Assembly (NCBI RefSeq): GCF_947179165.1
Contig: NC_077244.1
Coordinates: 16,502,949-16,566,948 of the forward strand
DNA length: 64,000 bases
Direction of reading: 5' to 3'
Source of the DNA: Solanum dulcamara
Taxonomy: Eukaryota; Streptophyta; Magnoliopsida; Solanales; Solanaceae
A program made the translations under genes and the position numbers. Positions within the stretch are counted from its first letter, which is position 1. The number at the start of each line of letters is the position of its first letter. Under the pieces are notes generated by a model. It was given only the letters and a program-made list of their open reading frames with translations, was not told the origin of the DNA and did no database searches. Shown in pieces: positions 1 through 11,273 of the stretch.

Positions 1-1285
1 TCAATGTTGAATGCATGTTTGTGTTGGGTCTTTTTTGGTGTGTGAATTGTATTCTTTTTGGAAAATATTCTAGGTTTAGTAGTTGGAGTCCATTTTCAGA
101 GTTAATTCTGTAAGTTATGAAGTGGGTCCCATAATTCCCAATATTGATGACACTCGATTTAGGGGTACTCCCCATAATGCTTGGTTGGCCGTTGATCCTA
201 ATTTTGTTCGACTCCTTATCTATAGTTACTCGGTTAAAATTCGTGATCTAGCTTACTCGTGTTCAACTCTTTAGCTATAGTTACCTAGTTGAAGTCTGTG
301 GTCTAGCTTACTTGTGTTCGACTCCTTAGATACAGTTATCCATTTGAAGCCTGTGGTCTAGATTACTCATGTTCAACTCCTTAGCATCAGTTACCTGATT
401 AAGTCTCTGGTCTATCTCACACGTGGTTTTATTCCTGATTCCCTGATGAATCTTCAGTTCAAGTCGATATCTACTCTCTACTTTGGGTTAAGTTTCAGCC
501 TTTTGGGTTGGTTCAGTTCAAGTCTGGGATAATGGTGGTATTATTGGAACTCTGTTGGCTCTGTTCTTTTTACTTCAACTACCTTTACTCCTATCAAGCT
601 TATGGGGGGTCCGCTTAGGTTGTTATGTTAGACTTGTGCATGAGCATACCCTTCAATTTTATAGGAGCCCAACGGATTTAGCTAGATTCTTTCTCTTTGT
701 TTGTTGAGTACACTCATGTACATAACTATATTTATTTATTTCCCGGTCTTTATTTGTGGTCATTTACTCGCATTTTAATTTACTTTTGCTTATATTTCTT
801 AGTCGACCCATGATGTATACTGGGTACCTATTATTTTGGTACTCATACTATACTCCGCATCTATTTTCATAATACAATTCCGAGTACTAGCTATCAACAT
901 TGATTCGAGCTAGCTGTAGTCGTGATCGGAGGCAAGGGTGAGACATTGCATTTTGGATTTACCCTCTCCATTTTTACATATATTTTGCCTATCTTTTGCT
1001 TTCTGAGACAACACTATTTTCGTGGTTCATTTTTGGGACTTGTACTCTTTTTGTAGTAGCTCTATACATGTGACTTATAGGTTCTGGAAGGAATCTTTTT
1101 ACTTATATATATCTAGCTTGCTTCCTCCCCATTCATTTATGCTCCTATTAGCTCATTAGGTTTTAGATTGAATTGTTGTCTTTTACCCTGACTTCCCATT
1201 ACTCGCAATTTTGGGATATGGGTTGGCTTACCTACTTGTGGGTCATAATAGGCATCATCATGACCTAAGAAATTAGGTCATGACA
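1..1285 (+). mobile_element. 3' part of a gypsy-type LTR (element G)
   Basis: No coding sequence is visible. The stretch ends in TCATGACA, the terminal form of the other + strand gypsy LTRs in this window, and directly abuts a sequence that matches the middle of element 1's 3' LTR. I infer the end of a separate LTR, whose start lies left of the window, inserted into element 1's 5' LTR. It contains a four-copy 55-bp tandem repeat near its left end. No target duplication can be tested because the other end is outside the window. Confidence 0.45.
206..424 (+). repeat. 55-bp tandem repeat, four copies
   Basis: Four head-to-tail units begin at 206, 261, 316 and 371. Each opens with GTTCRACTC and carries a TCTAGCTTACT-like core near its end. 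The units differ at several positions each, so the array is not young. It lies inside the LTR-like stretch and has no unique spacers. Confidence 0.85.
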
Positions 1286-1983
1286 AGTAGCCTTTCTCTT
1301 CTTGATGTGGAAGTTACATCAGATTCCATGTAATAGCTCACATCATCTTAAGATGTCAGTTAAAGGTCCTATCCCACATTCAAGTTATATATGCAAAGAT
1401 GAAAAGTTTATTATAAAGTTTATGATGCTTGACCATAGTTTACATGATATTTCAAATTCTTTAAGTTAATTAATGCTCATTATGTTGTCCATGCATATTA
1501 TGTCATATTGCTTACGTTCCTTTACTTGTTTATGTATATCTCACATACTTAGTACCTTCTATGTACAAACACATATTTTACCCACATTGTCTGATATGTA
1601 GGAACGGCCGATGACCATCTTATTCATGGATAGACTTGTTTAAGTTCTCTAAAGTTGGTGAGTCCACATTAATCAGGGACGTAGCTTTTCCTTCACATTG
1701 CTACTTTGATTATTTCTTATATTTCGGGTGAGCTAGGAGCTTCTCCTAATCCCCATCCAAGTCTAGTATAGGCATGTTTAGACATTTGAATTGATGTAAG
1801 TTTATTTTGGACATTGAATTGTGTATTTCTATTCCTTAGAATTGCACTTTTAAATTGATTCTTCCGCTTATCTTTTTATGTTCTTTACCTTATGAATGTG
1901 ATGTATTCTAAGATGTCTTTGTTTAGATCCTTCTGTTCTTCGATCATTGTGTCGCGTCTAGGCCCTAGGCTTGGGTCATGACA
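1286..1983 (+). mobile_element. 5' LTR of element 1 (3' part only)
   Basis: Bases 1286-1815 align with 8536-9069, the other LTR of the same element, at roughly 87% identity by hand count over 100 bases. The LTR ends in GGGTCATGACA at 1983, five bases before a primer-binding site. About 1.5 kb of its 5' side is missing, replaced by the LTR-like sequence on its left. Confidence 0.85.
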
Positions 1984-1987
1984 AACT

Positions 1988-2000
1988 TGGTATCAGAGCA
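1988..2000 (+). other. Primer-binding site, tRNA-iMet type (element 1)
   Basis: TGGTATCAGAGCA is complementary to the 3' end of plant initiator methionine tRNA and lies just downstream of the LTR end, where minus-strand DNA synthesis of gypsy elements is primed. Confidence 0.92.
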
Positions 2001-2202
2001 TAAGGTTTAGGAGTGTCCTAGGGAGTCTAACATGCCATTTTTAGTAGAGTCTTGTTCATCATTGTGAAGCACCCCACATCTATGAATAGGAGGCTATGAA
2101 GCTTTATAGGAAATATCTTACTTCATTCATGATCCATGTCATGCGGTAGAGTGGTACTCTAAATATTTTTCCCTAATGCTTGTTCTTTATGATTTTTAGA
2201 AA

Positions 2203-3335
2203 ATGTCTCCACGAAGATACCCCGCTCAAAGAAATATGGTTGAAGAGGAGCAATAAGCTCCAAATGATCCCTTGAATGACCAAGTCTCTAATCCCGAGTT
2301 TCAAGTAGCCTTCCAAGTGCTTGCTCAAGCTGTTACGGCTCAATCCAATCAAGAGGTGGTTTATCCCGTGAACCCAAATATGGGTACGATGGCAACAATG
2401 GTTCGCGACTTCATGATAATAAATCCTTCGAAGTTTTGAGGTTCTAAAGTGAAAACGGATCCACAAGTGTTTGTCAATAGCATTCACACAATTGTGGAGA
2501 TTATGGGGGTTAGCCCTGTTGAGATGGAGGAATTGGCTACCAACCAACTGAAGGATATTGCTCTTATCTGGTTTGATCAATGAAAAAGTGAGAGACCTAG
2601 AGAGGCGGATCCCGTGACTTGGGATGAATTCAAAGGAGTGTTCTTTGATCGTTTTTTCCCATTGGAATTGAGGGAGGCCAAGGAACAAGATTTCATAAAC
2701 CTTAACCAAGGTGGTATGAGTTTGAGAGAGTATTCTCTCAAGTTCACCCAATTGTCGAAATATGCTCAATTCATGGTTGCCGGCCCAAGAGCTCATATGG
2801 GCAAGTTTATATCGGGTGTATCGGATATGGTTTGTAAGGAGAGTAGGATGTCTATGTTTATTCGGGAGGATGTAAGGAGCAAATAGAGAGTAAGAAGCTA
2901 AAGGATAAAACTAGGGAGTCCAAGAGGGCAAGGACCGATAGTGATGATTCCTCTTATGTTAAGTCCGAAGGTGGTGGAGGTCCTCATATTCACCAAAGGT
3001 ATTATGGAAAAGGTTCTTCAAATGCTACTACTCCATGTTTTGACAAGGATAGGGTGCCCAAACCTAATCTTCAAGGAGGTGCTCCTATTGGCAAAGTTAC
3101 TCTCGTATGCAAAAAATATGGAAAGAATCACAAGGGAGAGTGTCTAGTAGGTTTGAATGTATGCTATCAATATGGATATATGGGTCATCATGCTAAGGAG
3201 TGTAAGGTTAAAGATGATTGTCCTCAAGTCCAAGTTGCTGATGGTGTCCAAGTACAACAAGGTGCTCAAGTGCAACCAAAAGGTGGTCGACGCAATAACC
3301 AATTCTATGCTCTTCATAGTATGCAAGAGGTGGAG
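2203..3335 (+). pseudogene. Gypsy gag pseudogene (element 1)
   Basis: This would encode the capsid/nucleocapsid polyprotein that packages the element RNA. The ATG at 2203 opens a frame starting MSPRRYPAQ, the usual gag start of Tekay-type elements. The retrotransposon gag domain is read at about 2600-2880 (TWDEFKGVFFDRFFP, then REYSLKFTQLSKYA). Stops interrupt the frame at 2254, 2437 and 2581, and a frameshift near 2880 moves the reading to the frame that is open from about 2885. Two zinc knuckles follow at about 3108-3194. In both, the second Cys is Tyr (codons TAT at 3117 and 3171), so neither can bind zinc normally. It is clearly dead. Confidence 0.88.
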
Positions 3336-3680
3336 GAGACTCCCAATGTTATTATCGATATATTATGGGTCTTTCACTATCCAGGTGCAAATTCATCTTT
3401 TGTTACTCCTTATATGGCCATGAGATTTGATGTTAGCTCTAAAATATTGTTAGAGCCTTTTTCCATTTATACTCTGGTAAGTGAGTCGGTTATGACTAAA
3501 AGAGTCTATAAAAGTCTGATTTTGGTTTTTCATAAGGTTGTTCGATGTGATCTAGTTGAGCTTGAGATGATCTACTTTGATGTTATCCTTGATATGGATT
3601 GGCTATATGCATGTTATGCTTCTATTGATGTAGAACCCGAGTGGTTAAGTTTCAATTTCCTAATGAGCCGGTTCTAAAAT
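3336..3680 (+). pseudogene. Retropepsin-type protease remnant (element 1)
   Basis: This is the aspartic protease that cleaves the gag-pol polyprotein. The frame continues from the gag tail. The active-site region reads HYPGANSSFV: the catalytic Asp position is Tyr (codon TAT at 3378), so it cannot be active. The conserved downstream hydrophobic block with VILDMDWL is present at about 3580-3605. The frame then shifts near 3640-3660 into the linker leading to RT. Confidence 0.8.
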
Positions 3681-5347
3681 GGAAGGGTAGTAATTTCTTA
3701 TTTAAGGGTCAATTCATTTTGTGCCTTAAAGCTCGGAAAATGATTTTCAAAGGTTACATGTACCATCTTGTGAGGGTTAGGGATACTAATTTCGAAGCCC
3801 CTACTCTAGAGTCAGTCCCTATTGTTAGTGAGTTTTCTGATATGTTTCCCGATGATCTACCCGGTATTCCTTCAAAAAGAGAAATTGACTTTGGCATAGA
3901 CCTTCTTCCCCGATACTCAACCCATTTCTATTCCTCCTAACCGAATGGCTCTGGCAGAACTGAAAGAGTTAAAGGATCAATTGAAAGACTTGTTAGACAA
4001 AGGTTTTGATTAGACCAAGTACATCCTTATGGGTTGCTCCCATTTTGTTTGTTAGAAAAAAAGATGATTCGCTTCGTATGTACATTGACTACCGGCAATT
4101 GAATAAAGTAACCATCAATAATAAATACCCAATACCGAGAATAGATAATTTATTTGACCAATTACAAGGACCAAGTTACTTCTCTAAGATTGACCTCTAT
4201 TTCGATTATCACCAACTAAGGGTGAGGGAGTGTGATGTTCTCAAGACTGTATTTCAAAAAAGGTATGGTCATTATGAGTTTTTAATTATATTATTTGGTT
4301 TGACAAATTCCCTGTGTCCTTTATGGAGATGATAAATAGGGTGTTCAAACAATATTTGGACATATTTGTCATTGTGTTTATTGATGATATTTTGGTCTAC
4401 TCTCAGAATGAGGAGGAGCATGTTAATCACTTAAGGATTGTGTTGCAAACTTTAAGGGACAAACAATTATTTGCCAAATTCAATAAATGTGAGTTTTGGT
4501 TAAGGGAGGTTGCTCTCCTTGATGACATTGTATCCGGTGAAGGGATTATGGTTGATCCTAAGAAGACCGAGGTGGTTAAGAATTGGCCTAAACTGTTGTC
4601 TCCTTCAGATATTAGAAGTTTCTTGGTCCTAGACGGATATTGTAGAAGATTTGTAGAAGTGTTTTCATCTATCTCATCTCCTTTGACTAAATTGACTCAA
4701 AAGAAAGTGAAGTACCAATAGTCGGAAACTTATGAGAAGAACTTCCAAGAGTTGAAAGATCGTCTTACCACCGCTCCTATTTTGACCTTGCTGGAAGGAT
4801 CCGATGGTTTTGTAGTGTATTGTGATCCTTCAAGGGTTGGTCTTAGTTTCTTTTTGATGCAACATGGTAAGGTAATAGCCTAGGCTTCTAGGAAACTTAG
4901 GGTGCATCAAAAGAATTATCTGACTCGTGACTTGGAACTAGTGGCAGTTGTGTTTGCCATGAAAATTTGGAGACACTATCTTTATATTGTCCATGTGGAT
5001 ATGTTTACCAACTATAAAAGTTTACAATATGTGTTTAAGCAAAAAGGCTTGAACCTTCGACAAAGAAGATGGCTTGAATTGTTGAAGGACTATGATATGA
5101 GTCTGTTGTACCATTCGAGTAAGGCTAATGTGGTTGTCAATACACTAAGTAGATTGTTTATGACTAGTGTCTCACATGTTGAGGGAGGTAAGAAAGAATT
5201 GGTTAAGGATGTTCATAGATTGACATATTTAGATGTGTGTTTGGTTGATTCCAATGATGGAGGTATCCTTATTCAAAATGGTTCGGAATTGTCTTTTGTA
5301 GCGGATGTCAAACTAAGAAAGAAAATGATCCGATGTTGGTTGAATTA
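3681..5347 (+). pseudogene. Gypsy reverse transcriptase and RNase H pseudogene (element 1)
   Basis: These domains copy the element RNA into DNA and degrade the RNA strand. The linker and fingers read as FDIDLLP-like sequence followed by [12 protein letters not shown] and [17 protein letters not shown] (4030-4130). The palm has FSKIDL and the catalytic FIDDILVY (about 4378-4401), both intact. A frameshift near 4310 splits fingers from palm. Stops lie at 4719 (at a normally Trp position) and 4881. RNase H and connection follow, with TRDLELVAVVFAMKIWRHYL and QRRWLELLKDYDM (to about 5100). A second frameshift lies near 5340. Catalytic motifs survive, but the frame is broken at least four times. 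Confidence 0.9.
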
Positions 5348-6346
5348 AAGAAGTCGGTTGCTGAAAAGGCTATTGAGGCTTTCTCTCATGGGGGATATAG
5401 GGTACTTTGCTACCAAGGTTGGTTGTGTGTACCAAATGTTTATGGGCTAAGAGATTTGATATTGAATGAGGCCCATAGTTCTCGATATTCCATTCATCCG
5501 GTCTCCACCACGATGTACCACATTATAAGGGAAGTGTATTGGTGGAATGGAATGAAGAAGGATATAATGGAGTTTGTGGCTAAGTATCCAAATAGCCAAT
5601 AAATTAAAGTTGAGCATCAAAAACTAGGAGATTTAGCTCAAGACATTCAAATTCCTACTTGAAAGTGGGAAGATGTATATATGGACTTTATGACAGGTTT
5701 TCCTCGTACTAGAAGGCAATATGATTCTATTTGGGTTGTTGTAGACCAAATGACGAAATCGGTGCATTTTTCTACCGATTAAGACTTCTTTTGGTGCCAA
5801 AGATTATGCTAAGTTGTATGTTTGTGAATTGGTAAGACTTCATGGAGTTCCCTTATCTATTATATTAGACCGAGGTACTTAATTCACTTCGCACTTTTGG
5901 AACTCGTTTCAAAAGGGTCTTGGTACAAAAGTCAAGTTAACTATCGTTTTTAGTCCTCAAACCGATGGTTAAGCCGAAAGAACAATCCAAACCTTAGAGG
6001 ATATGTTAAGGGCATATGTGATTGATTATAAAGGAAGTTGGGATGAGAATTTACCAATGATTGAGTTCGGCTACAACAATAGTTATCACACTAGCATCCA
6101 AATGGCTCCTTTCGAAACATTATATGGGAGAAGATATAGGTCCTCGGTGAGATGGTTTGAAGTAGGTGAGATGGACTTGATTGGTCCCTATTTGGTAATA
6201 GATGCTATGAAGAAAGTGAGAGTCCTAAGGGAGAGATTGAAGATGGCTCAAAGTCATCAAAAGTCATATTCGGACATTAGAAGAAGAGAGCTTGAATTTG
6301 ATGTGGATGATTGGGTCTATTTTAAGGTTTCACCCATGAAAGGATA
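5333..6346 (+). pseudogene. Integrase pseudogene (element 1)
   Basis: This is the DDE integrase, which inserts element DNA into the chromosome. The N-terminal HHCC zinc domain is seen at 5450-5602, but its two Cys are replaced (K-Y-P-N-S-Q). The core follows with VYMDF at about 5675 and SIILDRGT at about 5855. The catalytic Glu region (AERTIQTLEDML) is at 5973-6008. Stops lie at 5600, 5660, 5880 and 5970, and there is a frameshift in the core near 5770. The C-terminal part from 6003 is open, with MIEFGYNNSYH and LEFDVDDWVYFKVSPMKG. It ends at a frameshift into the chromodomain frame. Confidence 0.9.
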
Positions 6347-6722
6347 ATGCATTTTGGTAAGAAAGGTAAATTGGGTCCTACATATGTTGGACCCTATAGA
6401 ATCTTAAGATGTGTTGGCAAGGTAGCATATGAGTTGGACTTGTCGGTTGGGTTAGCTATGGTGTACCCGGTGTTTCATGTGTCTATGTTAAAAACGTTTG
6501 TGGGTGATCTGAATTCCATTGTACCATTGGAAGATATGAGTATTGAAGAGAATTTGAATTACAAGGAGTTTCCGATGGAAATCTTAGATCGACAAGTGAA
6601 GAAACTAAGAAACAAAGAGGTTGTGGAGAAATCAAAAAGTAGAGAGTGCTACTTAGGAAGCGAAGGCGGATATGATGAAACGATACCCGTACCTCTTTCC
6701 CTCTACTCAAGCCTAAGATAGT
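6347..6722 (+). pseudogene. Integrase tail and chromodomain remnant (element 1)
   Basis: The frame KGKLGPTYVGPYRI...VYPVFHVSMLK is the conserved GPY/F module. It is followed by EILDRQVKKLRNKEV, the start of a Tekay-type chromodomain thought to guide integration to heterochromatin. The end of the chromodomain lies in another frame (about 6640-6705, ending KRYPYLF), with a TAG where the family has Trp. This assigns element 1 to the chromoviruses. Confidence 0.82.
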
Positions 6723-7041
6723 AAGTTTTTCTTATTCAAGTCGATTGAACTCTTACATATTTAGTCCCTCATATGTCATTTATATGTATGCATGTTCATG
6801 AAAGTTGTTCTTATTCAAGTCGATTAAACTCTTACGTATTCACTCCCTCATATTTCATTCATATCTATGCATGTTCAAGAAAGTTGATTTTAAAGTCATG
6901 TTTTATGTTAAGTTTGAAATTTTCATGTTCTATGCATTTTAAGGTGTCATTATATTCATGTTGAGTTGGCAGTCCCCTTTCTGTGTCTTTCTTATACTAG
7001 ACGAATCTCATTCGAGGATGAATTTTCCTAAGGGGATATAT
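6723..7041 (+). other. 3' untranslated region and polypurine tract (element 1)
   Basis: The region is noncoding. A short direct repeat (AAGTCGATTxAACTCTTAC, first near 6738, again near 6816) is visible. The conserved CATTCGAGGATGAAT-like block (about 7010-7023) is followed by AAGGGGATATAT, which directly precedes the 3' LTR and serves as plus-strand primer (polypurine tract, about 7029-7041). Confidence 0.8.
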
Positions 7042-9069
7042 TGTAAGACCCTAGAAGTCGGAAAGTTGGAATCAGGGAGAAATTACTCAAAATATGGACT
7101 GGATTCAAGATTATGACTCACTCTTTGATTCGTAGAGGTTCCAAAGACTCGTAGAGGGATTCGTTTAACTTGTTCAAGACAAACTTCTAAAAGAGTTCCT
7201 ACAACTCAATAGGATGAATAGTCGTCTTGTTGACGAGTCGTAAAGATGATTTATTTCAAAACATCAAAGACCCTTACACTTGCAGGTTTTCAGACCTGTA
7301 GGATGAGTGAACTTTACGACTCATAGTCCTTTTGATGAGTCATAGATATAACTCATGGGTAAAGATTAGAAATCCTAAATTAGGGTCTTCTCAAACCTTT
7401 AGGAAGATTCTAGTTGACGACTCATAATCATGAGGATGAGTCATAACCATGACTCGTAGACTCAACTTCAGAGGCCTTGAAATCAGACTTTCCTCAGTCC
7501 TGCAACGACGACTCAAGTCTATGAGTTGTAGACTTGATAATGACTAGTAGAACCTCAGTCGTAGATCTAAATCCGAGTTTTAATGAAGGGTATTTATGTC
7601 TTTTCCCAAAATTCAGTTCAATGAACCTAGAAACTATTATGGCCAAGTTCAAGCCTATAACTATCCAACCCTTTGAAATTCCCTCTATTCTAAATCATTC
7701 TTCAAAATTCTCCTAAGGCAAGACCAAAAGATTTCTCTCAAGGTTCCTCTCCAATCTTAAAGCTAGGTTTCAAAAGCAATCAGATTCTTCTTCAATTTCT
7801 GAGTAAATTCACCAAGGTATGTGGGAATTGATCCATGGGTTCCTTTCACCCATGGAGTCCCACGGTTTTCTCAAAATTTTCTTTAATTTTTAATTGTCTA
7901 TTAACCCTAGCTTTGATGAATTACATTGGGTTGTTTCAATTCCATTTTTAGATGTTATCTATGATTATTATAAGCATGTTTCCATATGAATTGCATGATT
8001 TTAAGTTAAATTATTAATGCCCATGCATAAAGGTACTTTCAATTATGATTATGAAGTTCAAAGAGGATTTTTCATGAGTTGATTATGAATTCAATGATTT
8101 TCAAAAGAAATCTTTTATGAATGAAGTTAAGTTGATGATTGAATGATGAAAGTTATGGTGATGATCAATTATGATCCAAGAAAGTTATTATGGTGTGATA
8201 AGTACAATTCTCACACAAATCATGTTTAAATGGTGATAAGGACAATTCTCACCAAAGTTATGGATCACTAAAGTTAATGAGCTGCTCTATGATTATTTTC
8301 ATAATGAAGTTAATGATGATGTTTTCAATGTTTGAATGAATTCCATTGGGATATTGACTAAGCACCAAAAGGAATTCTAGGTGGGGTTCTCTAGTAACGT
8401 AGTTAGTTACCCAAGGGAATCCTAGTAGCAACCTAAAGTCCCAAACTATGTTGTCCATGTAGGTTGTCTTATAGCCTAGCTAGTGGATCTATATATAGCT
8501 ATTGCGGTTAAAGTTGTTTCTCACGGAGTCTACCTTGGCAAGTAGCCTTTTTCTTCTCGATGTGGAAGTTACATTGGATTCCATGTTATAGCTCGTATGG
8601 TCTTAAGATTTCGGCTAAAGGTCTTATCCCACATTCAAGTTCTATATGCAAAGATGAAAGGCTTATTATGAAGTTTATGATGCTTGACCATAGTTTACAT
8701 GGTATTTCAAATGCTTTAAGTTAATTCATGCTCATTATGTTGGTCATGCATCTTATGTCATATTGCTTACGTTCCTTTACTTTTTCATGCATAAATCACA
8801 TACTTAGTACCTTCTCTGCACTAACACATATTTTGCCTATATTGTCTGATAATGTAGGAATGGTCGATGACCATCCTTTTCATGGCTAGAGCTGTTTAAT
8901 TCTCTAAAGTTGGTGAGTCCTCATTCATTGGGGACATAGTCCTTCACATTGCTACTTTGACTATCTCTTATATTTTGGGTGAGCTAGGAGTTTGTCCTAA
9001 GCCCCCATTCAAGTCTAGTATAGAGGCATGTTTAGACGTTTGAATTGATGTAAGTCTATTCTGAACATT
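7042..9069 (+). mobile_element. 3' LTR of element 1, 3' end lost
   Basis: It starts TGTAAGACCCTAG directly after the polypurine tract. From 8536 it matches the 5' LTR (1286-1815). Similarity stops at about 9069, where the 5' copy runs on for another 170 bases to its terminus, so the 3' end has been cut off. The stretch 7090-7560 is rich in variants of GACTCGTAG/GACTCATAG, a feature of this LTR type. The conserved CCATGGGTTCCTTTCACCCATGG hairpin-like block lies near 7831. No gene is seen in it. Confidence 0.87.
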
Positions 9070-9110
9070 GTGTAGTAAAAGGACGAAAGTTGTGGACTTA
9101 GGAAGCCGAG

Positions 9111-9990
9111 AATATTGAAAAGGGAAAATGGTCCCCTATACTCAATTTTATTATTTATAGTTGATATACCTTTCGTTATAAAAATGATTTATATATATCC
9201 TTATTCTGTTATACAAGTAACGCACATATATTCTTTTCTTTTAATAAAAGTAAAAAAAATATTTTTTAAAGCTTTTTATCTTAAAAATACACATATAAAG
9301 GTATATTTGATCATTCTCACACATAATTTATTTTTTTGACTTTTTTGTTCAATGGCTAATTTGAATTTATTATTTTGATGGTCAAATTTATTTTTCTCAC
9401 TACTTTTATCGTAAAATTTATTATCCATGCCTCAATTTTTTTATAGATACAAAATCTAAATTACAATATAGCAACAACAAAATTAGTTTTAAACAATATA
9501 AAAAAGGGCAGTTCGGTGCACTAAAGCTCCCGCTATGTAAAAAAATAGTTTTAAATTATTTTCTTATTTTTTTCTCTTTTTTCCAGTTACACTTTTTTTT
9601 TATTTCTCTTATATTTACACTAAAGAATGAAAAATAAAATTAAAATAAGAATTAGAAACTCAGATAATGATAATGAAAAAAATCAAAACATAATTCATGT
9701 GTGGAAAAAATTATATATACCTCTAAACTTTGCTAAAACAAAAAATCACATGTATGGTACATGAATTTTTTAAAATATTAAAAATTCAAAAAAATAATTA
9801 TTTTCATTTTCTTAAGATGAAAAAGATATATGTGAGCTTTTTTTTGTAACGATGTGATTATATGTGAGCTATTTGTATAATGATAAGAGTATATATAAAC
9901 CACATTTATAACGAATGATATAACAGTTCCAAATGATAAAATTGAGACATATATGTAGACCTTTTCCTTATTGAAAAAGGGAGAAGAAGC
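9111..9990. mobile_element. Inverted-repeat (foldback) element with short tandem units in its arms
   Basis: The left arm (about 9120-9230) and right arm (about 9870-9985) are reverse complements with visible mismatches. Both contain TCAATTTTAT, then TTCGTTATAAA, TTATATATA, and GTTATACAA followed by CACATATA. The right arm contains about 30-bp near-repeats of a GTTATACAAATAGCTCACATATA-type unit. The loop holds AT-rich DNA and a SINE scrap. The ends and a target duplication are not clearly defined. No transposase is seen, so it is nonautonomous if mobile. Confidence 0.6.
9506..9537 (+). mobile_element. 5' scrap of an Au-type SINE
   Basis: The 32 bases beginning GGGCAGTTCGGTGCACTAAA and continuing GCTCCCGCTATG closely resemble the conserved 5' head of the plant tRNA-derived Au SINE. 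The rest of the SINE is absent. An A-rich stretch follows. Identification is from memory of that head sequence. Confidence 0.5.
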
Positions 9991-10154
9991 AGCATAGGAA
10001 AGGTAAATGTTCCCAAAGCACTGGGAAAGAGAATTCTGAGAGGTCAATTTTCCTGATCGGAAACGATGAACTTTGATTTCCGATCTTTGCTGGTCCCCTA
10101 GCTAGTTTCTTCGTGCTACTTTCTGTAATCTATAATGAGTGAGCTATTTGGTTT

Positions 10155-11100
10155 ATTTTGGAAAAGATTTGATTATGTCATTGAATTTTGAGAAAAGTCT
10201 TATTTATATCATCCGTTAAAAGTTTAGCTCATATATGCATCATCTTTTGAAAAAATATTCATTTATGCTATTATTTTTTAACTCCGATTATGCTAAGCCA
10301 CCCAAACAATTTTTAACACTTTTCTATTGGAATTTTGAATCAAATGTACTCTTTTTGCTTCTTGTTCTTCAAGAACACAGAAAAACACCAAGAACTCCAA
10401 ATTACCAACTTCTTCTATTTTTCATGAAATCACTTCAAATTTCAATAATAACATCCATCCGAGTTATATATCCAAACTCAATGTATTTTAAGCTCGAATT
10501 CAACCTAACCCAACAAGACACTTAAAATTTCTTCAAAGTTTCAAAAACTTTAATCTATTTTAATGGTAGAATTTTTTCCATTAAATTTTGAACATAGACA
10601 TGATAAACTTTAGCATAGTATTTTTTGAGTCTATGTTCAAAATTTTAAGTAATTTGAAGTTGTGGCAAAAATTTTACCACAAAAGAAGGTTAAAATTTTG
10701 AAACTTTGAAAAGATTTTAAGTGTGTTTTGTTGGGTTAGGTTGAATTCGAGCTCAAAAGATATCGAGGTTTGATATCTAGTTTAGAGGGTGCTAATATTG
10801 AAATTTGAGGTGATTTAGTGAAAAATTGAAAAAGTTGAAAATTTGGAGTTATTGGTGTTCTTCATGTGTTCTTGGTGTTTTTAAAGAAGAAGCAAAAAGA
10901 GTACATTTAATTCAAAACTCCAATTGAAAAGTGTTAAAAGCTTTTTGAGTGGTTTTTCAAAATCGGAGTTAAAAAAGAATGACATAAATGAACTTTTTTT
11001 CAAACGGCAATTACATATATGAGCCAAACTTTTAACTGATGACATAAATAAGTCTTTTTCTCATAGTTCGATGACATATTTAAGCTTCTTTATTTTCATA
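10155..11100. mobile_element. Long foldback element, arms about 450 bp
   Basis: The arms 10155-10600 and 10629-11100 are reverse complements over almost their full length, with a 28-base loop (10601-10628). Matching landmarks include AAATGTACTCTTTTTGCTTC (left arm near 10343), found inverted near 10886, and TTAACTCCGATT inverted near 10960. The arm ends carry ATATATG and TTTATGTCAT-like sub-repeats. No protein is encoded. A transcript would form a near-perfect hairpin, so it may feed small-RNA production (inference). Confidence 0.82.
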
Positions 11101-11273
11101 GTTTAAAATAAGTGGTTTTTTAAGGTTTAAAAAAATTGGTACATATTTTTAAAAACATATTTATTATTTTTTTAATGAGCTTTTTAACTACTTTATAATT
11201 TTTTAGGAAAATAATTAGAAAATAATTAAAAGAATAATCCTGAAAAGTTTAATTTATTTTCTTAAATATTTTA

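Noticed and set aside
206..424. CRISPR-like array
   Set aside because: The units are contiguous 55-bp tandem copies without unique spacers, in a plant genome.
2173..2796. 207-codon minus-strand frame
   Set aside because: It is antisense to the gag pseudogene of element 1. The + strand has the gag domain signature.
2203..6722. Endogenous pararetrovirus instead of a gypsy element
   Set aside because: Integrase and chromodomain follow RT/RNase H, and LTRs flank the region. No movement or coat protein module is seen.
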